Assembly: GCA_946886805.1 (NCBI GenBank)
Contig: CAMPJM010000137.1
Location: forward strand, 1 to 9,180
Source of the DNA: an uncultured Flammeovirgaceae bacterium
Lineage (GTDB): Bacteria; Bacteroidota; Bacteroidia; Cytophagales; Cyclobacteriaceae
Reading direction: 5' to 3'
Length of the DNA: 9,180 nt
Part shown: piece after piece, positions 6,560 through 9,180 of the stretch
Layout: each line of letters opens with the position of its first letter
Position numbering within the stretch: position 1 is the first letter of the stretch
The notes under the pieces: generated by a model
Seen by the model: only the letters and a program-made list of their open reading frames with translations
Told to the model about the DNA's origin: nothing
Database searches by the model: none
Position numbers and translations under genes: made by a program

Positions 6560-6643
6560 AGTTATCAGTAATCAGCGATCGGTAATCTGTAATCGGTGAG
6601 CAGCAATCTGTAATCTGTAATTTATAATTTATAATCTATAATT
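6560..6643 (-). repeat. Heptad repeat array 3, plus-strand unit NRTAATY, 12 units
   Basis: Twelve 7-bp units in unbroken register. Position 5 is A in all 12 and position 6 is T in 11. Units nearest trpS are NGYAATC-like (AGTAATC, GGTAATC, TGTAATC), while the last three nearest the minus-strand gene are TATAATT or TATAATC. The array ends 6 nt from the stop codon of the gene at 6650-7072. In that gene's sense it reads AATTATA, GATTATA, AATTATA, AATTACA, GATTACA and on. These match the units of the array at 754-795. Function unknown. Confidence 0.88.
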
Positions 6644-6649
6644 TCATTC

Positions 6650-7072
6650 TCATTTCGCTTTCCAAACAACCTCCTGCCCCTTGTTTTTAACATTTAAAAT
6701 CAACCTGGTTGGCCCTGGAACCAATACAAGTTTACTTATGGCATCCGGATAATCATCTACTTCCACAATTACTCCTTCGTCAATATCGACATCATAATGA
6801 ATGGAACCATCTTCGTTCTTTCCTTTTGCTATATACTTATTAGCCAAGTAAGCTATCGGTAACAATACGTCCGTATCAGGACAAAATTCATCATGAACTT
6901 CGTTTAAACCATCTTCGATATAATCCCCATATTTTTCTAAAAAATCATCCTCCTGATCATGAAGCTCTTCCTCAATTTTATCATAATTCTCATCATTATA
7001 ATTTAACACACTGAGTTCATTTTTCATTTTCACCAATGATGCAAGCTCACGATCTAATTCTACAATATTCAT
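6650..7072 (-). CDS. Acidic protein of unknown function
   Basis: A 140-residue, probably cytoplasmic protein that I do not recognise as a named family. Residues 1-60 are rich in Asp, Glu and Leu and likely helical (MNIVELDRELASLV, YDKIEEELHDQEDDFLEKYGDYIEDGL). A middle segment CPDTDVLLPIAYLANKYI (64-81) looks like a conserved core helix. Residues 90-140 look beta-rich, with an acidic strand VDIDEGVIVEVDDYP, then KLVLVPGPTRLILNV and a basic tail. There is no signal peptide or membrane segment. Codon use and composition look like a real gene, and the ATG follows an AT-rich leader without a Shine-Dalgarno, as elsewhere here. It is divergent from hppD across 144 bp and convergent with trpS. A link to tyrosine breakdown is possible from position alone but unsupported. 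Confidence 0.8.
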   Translation of the reverse strand: MNIVELDRELASLVKMKNELSVLNYNDENYDKIEEELHDQEDDFLEKYGDYIEDGLNEVHDEFCPDTDVLLPIAYLANKYIAKGKNEDGSIHYDVDIDEGVIVEVDDYPDAISKLVLVPGPTRLILNVKNKGQEVVWKAK

Positions 7073-7160
7073 ATTTTTTTATTTTAAGAACACAAAGCTC
7101 AAAAGTCTGTTTTTAACATCCAAGAAAAAATAACACTAAATCACAAAAAGGTGTTTAAAT

Positions 7161-7191
7161 TTTATAAGTAAAGAGAAACGGTTTATTTTTA
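7161..7191 (+). promoter_or_regulatory. Possible promoter for hppD
   Basis: TTTA (7161-7164), a 19-nt spacer and TATTTTTA (7184-7191) resemble TTTG-N19-TAnnTTTG, with the final G replaced by A in each box. Transcription would begin near 7198, about 19 nt before ATG 7217. The region is very AT-rich, so a chance match is possible. Confidence 0.33.
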
Positions 7192-7216
7192 CAGTAACTT
7201 ATATTTTTTAATTCTT

Positions 7217-8314
7217 ATGACAGATCAAGATTTTTTACCTTTAAACGGGACAGATTTTATAGAGTTTTATGTAGGAAACGCCAAGCAGGCAGCCGTCTTT
7301 TATCAGGCAACTTTCGGTTTTGAACTAAGAGCATATGCAGGCCCTGAAACAGGAGTTAAAGACAGAGTTTCTTATATGGTGCAGCAAGGGAATATAAGAC
7401 TTGCATTAACTGCCGGCTTAAGGGCAGATTCACCAATAGCCCAACACGTTCAAAAGCATGGGGATGGTGTAAAGGTATTGGCTTTGATGGTAGACGATGC
7501 CAGTAAGGCCTTTAAGGAAACCATTAACCGTGGTGCACGATCAATAAACGAACCTACTATTTTAAAAGACGAACATGGCTCAGTAACAATTGCTTCGATA
7601 GGCACTTATGGGGAAACTATTCATACATTTGTAGAAAGAAATGACTATAGAGGTCCGTTTCTGCCTGGCTATGCGCCTAAAGCTAGTACATTAAAAACGC
7701 CATCATTAGGATTAAAACATATTGACCATTGCGTGGGAAACGTTGGATGGGGCGAAATGAATAAATGGGTGAAATTTTATGAAGAAGTAATGGGGTTTAA
7801 GCTCCTGATTACTTTTGATGATAAAGATATTAGTACCGAATACACAGCATTGATGTCGAAGGTGGTATCAAATGGCAACGGCTACGTAAAATTCCCCATT
7901 AACGAACCAGCGGAAGGTAAGAAGAAATCACAGATAGAAGAATTTATCGATTTCTACAACGGCGCCGGCGTGCAGCATATCGCCATTGCTACGGATGATA
8001 TAATTTTTACGGTTAATGAGCTCAGAAACCGTGGTATTGAATTTCTGCAAGTGCCGAAAACCTATTATGCTGATTTGCTAGACCGGGTCGGCGATATCGA
8101 TGAATCCTTAAAAATCCTAGAGGATCTTAATATTTTAGTGGACCGTGATGAAGAAGGATATCTTCTACAGATATTTACTAAACCAGTAGTGGATAGACCA
8201 ACCGTTTTTTATGAAATAATTCAAAGAAAAGGTGCAAAGTCTTTCGGAAAAGGTAATTTTAAAGCGTTATTTGAAGCCATAGAAAGAGAACAAGAGTTGA
8301 GAGGCACGCTGTAA
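7217..8314 (+). CDS. hppD: 4-hydroxyphenylpyruvate dioxygenase
   Basis: A 365-residue Fe(II)-dependent cytoplasmic dioxygenase that converts 4-hydroxyphenylpyruvate to homogentisate in tyrosine and phenylalanine breakdown. It has two vicinal-oxygen-chelate modules: a structural N-terminal half (about 10-145) and a catalytic C-terminal half (about 165-350). The predicted iron ligands are His171 in LKHIDHC, His254 in GVQHIAIATDDI and Glu333 in FYEIIQRKG. The SFGKGNFKALF segment (342-352) is the substrate-covering C-terminal signature. All expected ligands are present and the length is normal. Within the window, no homogentisate dioxygenase follows: the next gene is a sugar mutase after a 216-bp gap. 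The rest of the pathway must therefore be encoded elsewhere. A weak promoter-like site lies just upstream. Confidence 0.97.
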   Translation: MTDQDFLPLNGTDFIEFYVGNAKQAAVFYQATFGFELRAYAGPETGVKDRVSYMVQQGNIRLALTAGLRADSPIAQHVQKHGDGVKVLALMVDDASKAFKETINRGARSINEPTILKDEHGSVTIASIGTYGETIHTFVERNDYRGPFLPGYAPKASTLKTPSLGLKHIDHCVGNVGWGEMNKWVKFYEEVMGFKLLITFDDKDISTEYTALMSKVVSNGNGYVKFPINEPAEGKKKSQIEEFIDFYNGAGVQHIAIATDDIIFTVNELRNRGIEFLQVPKTYYADLLDRVGDIDESLKILEDLNILVDRDEEGYLLQIFTKPVVDRPTVFYEIIQRKGAKSFGKGNFKALFEAIEREQELRGTL

Positions 8315-8342
8315 ATTCGTAAATTTGTTTTGCAGAACAAAA

Positions 8343-8357
8343 AAACCTTAAAGGTTT
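8343..8357. terminator. Short inverted repeat after hppD
   Basis: AAACCTT and AAGGTTT form a perfect 7-bp inverted repeat around one A, 28 nt after the hppD stop. As an RNA hairpin it would fold as AAACC/GGTTT with a TTAAA loop, which is weak. No T-run follows on the plus strand; the minus strand has TTTTTTTGTT after it. It could serve as a weak bidirectional transcription end or as a protein-binding palindrome. The rest of 8315-8530 shows nothing recognisable. Confidence 0.3.
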
Positions 8358-8530
8358 GGAGATCCGTATGAAATCTGAGCTTCGTTAAAAACAAATTAGA
8401 GCCTTTTATGCTGATTTAACAAACCATTTTCTTATTTTCAAACCTTCATTGAAGCTGCTAATAAGACGCGCTCTTATACTCCTCAATAAATTTATTAAAC
8501 CATTTTTTAGAATAAAGACAAACTACACAC

Positions 8531-9180
8531 ATGGATAATGCCTTAAAAGAGAAAGCCCAAAGCTGGTTAAACAGCAACATCGACGAAGAAACGAGAAAAG
8601 AAATCACAGAGATGTTAAAAGCAGATGATGGGGAAATTACGGAAGCCTTTTATAAAGATCTAGAATTTGGAACCGGCGGACTTAGAGGTATTATGGGCGT
8701 TGGCTCTAACCGAATAAACAAGTACACTATCGGAATGGCCACTCAAGGCTTGTCTAACTACTTATTAAAAACCTATCCGAACCAGAACATAAGCGTTGCC
8801 ATAGCATGCGATAGTCGAAATAACAGTCAATATTTTGGAGAAATAACAGCGGATGTTTTTTCAGCCAACAATATTAAAGTTTACTTTTTCGATAAACTAA
8901 GACCAACCCCGGAATTATCTTTTGCTATACGTCATTTTGGTTGCCAAAGCGGCGTGGTAATTACAGCCTCTCACAATCCCAAAGAATATAATGGGTACAA
9001 AGCCTATTGGAATGATGGTGCTCAAATCACCCCTCCTCACGATAAAAATGTAATTAAAGAGGTAGAAAAAATCCAGGGAATAAATGACGTGAAATTTGAA
9101 AGAAATGAAGAATTAATTCAAATAATAGGAACGGAAGTAGATGAATTATATTTAAAGGCACTGCTAAAACTTGGCGTTTC
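8531..9180 (+). CDS. Phospho-sugar mutase (phosphoglucomutase/phosphomannomutase family), 3'-truncated by the window edge
   Basis: An alpha-D-phosphohexomutase that moves phosphate between C1 and C6 of a hexose phosphate, feeding glycogen, nucleotide-sugar and cell-envelope synthesis. 216 complete codons are visible. Members of this long subfamily run about 570 residues, so over half lies outside. Landmarks are FGTGGLRGIMGVGSNRIN (residues 46-63), the domain I opening of the family, and IACDSRNNS (91-99). LRPTPELSFAIR (123-134) follows, and then TASHNPKEYNGYK (145-157). Ser147 is the expected phosphoserine that carries the catalytic phosphate. The FGTGGLRG start plus ASHNPKEYNGYKAYW resembles the phosphoglucomutase-2 type subgroup. 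Glucose versus mannose specificity cannot be told from this part. ATG 8531 precedes the conserved N-terminal helix, and no alternative start is better. A 216-bp gap separates it from hppD. Confidence 0.95.
   Translation, partial: MDNALKEKAQSWLNSNIDEETRKEITEMLKADDGEITEAFYKDLEFGTGGLRGIMGVGSNRINKYTIGMATQGLSNYLLKTYPNQNISVAIACDSRNNSQYFGEITADVFSANNIKVYFFDKLRPTPELSFAIRHFGCQSGVVITASHNPKEYNGYKAYWNDGAQITPPHDKNVIKEVEKIQGINDVKFERNEELIQIIGTEVDELYLKALLKLGV

Overview
The window looks like chromosomal DNA from a Bacteroidota bacterium, most likely a member of the Flavobacteriaceae. The DNA is AT-rich. Ribosome binding sites are weak or absent, and promoter-like sites resemble the Bacteroidota sigma type (TTTG, about 19 nt, TAnnTTTG). 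The proteins are of types common in flavobacteria: glutaryl-CoA dehydrogenase, a three-repeat DUF1573 protein, 4-hydroxyphenylpyruvate dioxygenase and a long phospho-sugar mutase. Genus cannot be told from the sequence alone.

Layout from left to right. Bases 1-744 hold the 3' two-thirds or so of a glutaryl-CoA dehydrogenase gene (+). Then come a secreted HExxH protein resembling DUF922 (873-1445, +), an FkbM-type methyltransferase (1564-2385, +) and a HI0933-type flavoprotein (2532-3758, +). A 423-bp convergent gap (3759-4181) contains decayed hairpin repeats and a 12-unit heptad array. A lipid-free secreted DUF1573 protein (4182-5300, -) is divergent from tryptophanyl-tRNA synthetase trpS (5526-6497, +). 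A second convergent gap holds a hairpin and another 12-unit heptad array. It is followed by an acidic protein of unknown function (6650-7072, -), divergent from hppD (7217-8314, +). The window ends inside a phosphoglucomutase/phosphomannomutase-family gene (8531 onward, +).

The genes do not form one pathway. Glutaryl-CoA dehydrogenase (lysine/tryptophan breakdown) and HppD (tyrosine breakdown) are both amino-acid catabolic enzymes but lie 6.5 kb apart with unrelated genes between. Gaps of about 120-220 bp between most genes suggest mainly single-gene transcription units. No mobile element, CRISPR array, rRNA or tRNA gene was seen, and I found no clear new multi-gene system.

The most noteworthy signal is non-coding. 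Three arrays of degenerate 7-bp repeats (754-795, 4091-4174, 6560-6643) each start only 6-9 nt after a stop codon. They keep perfect 7-nt register despite many point differences. Read in the sense of the gene they follow, all three show a TT doublet every 7 nt. Two of them share the same unit (GATTATA/GATTACA). The two arrays in convergent gaps both have 12 units and both sit next to the minus-strand gene, with hairpin-forming sequence on the other side.
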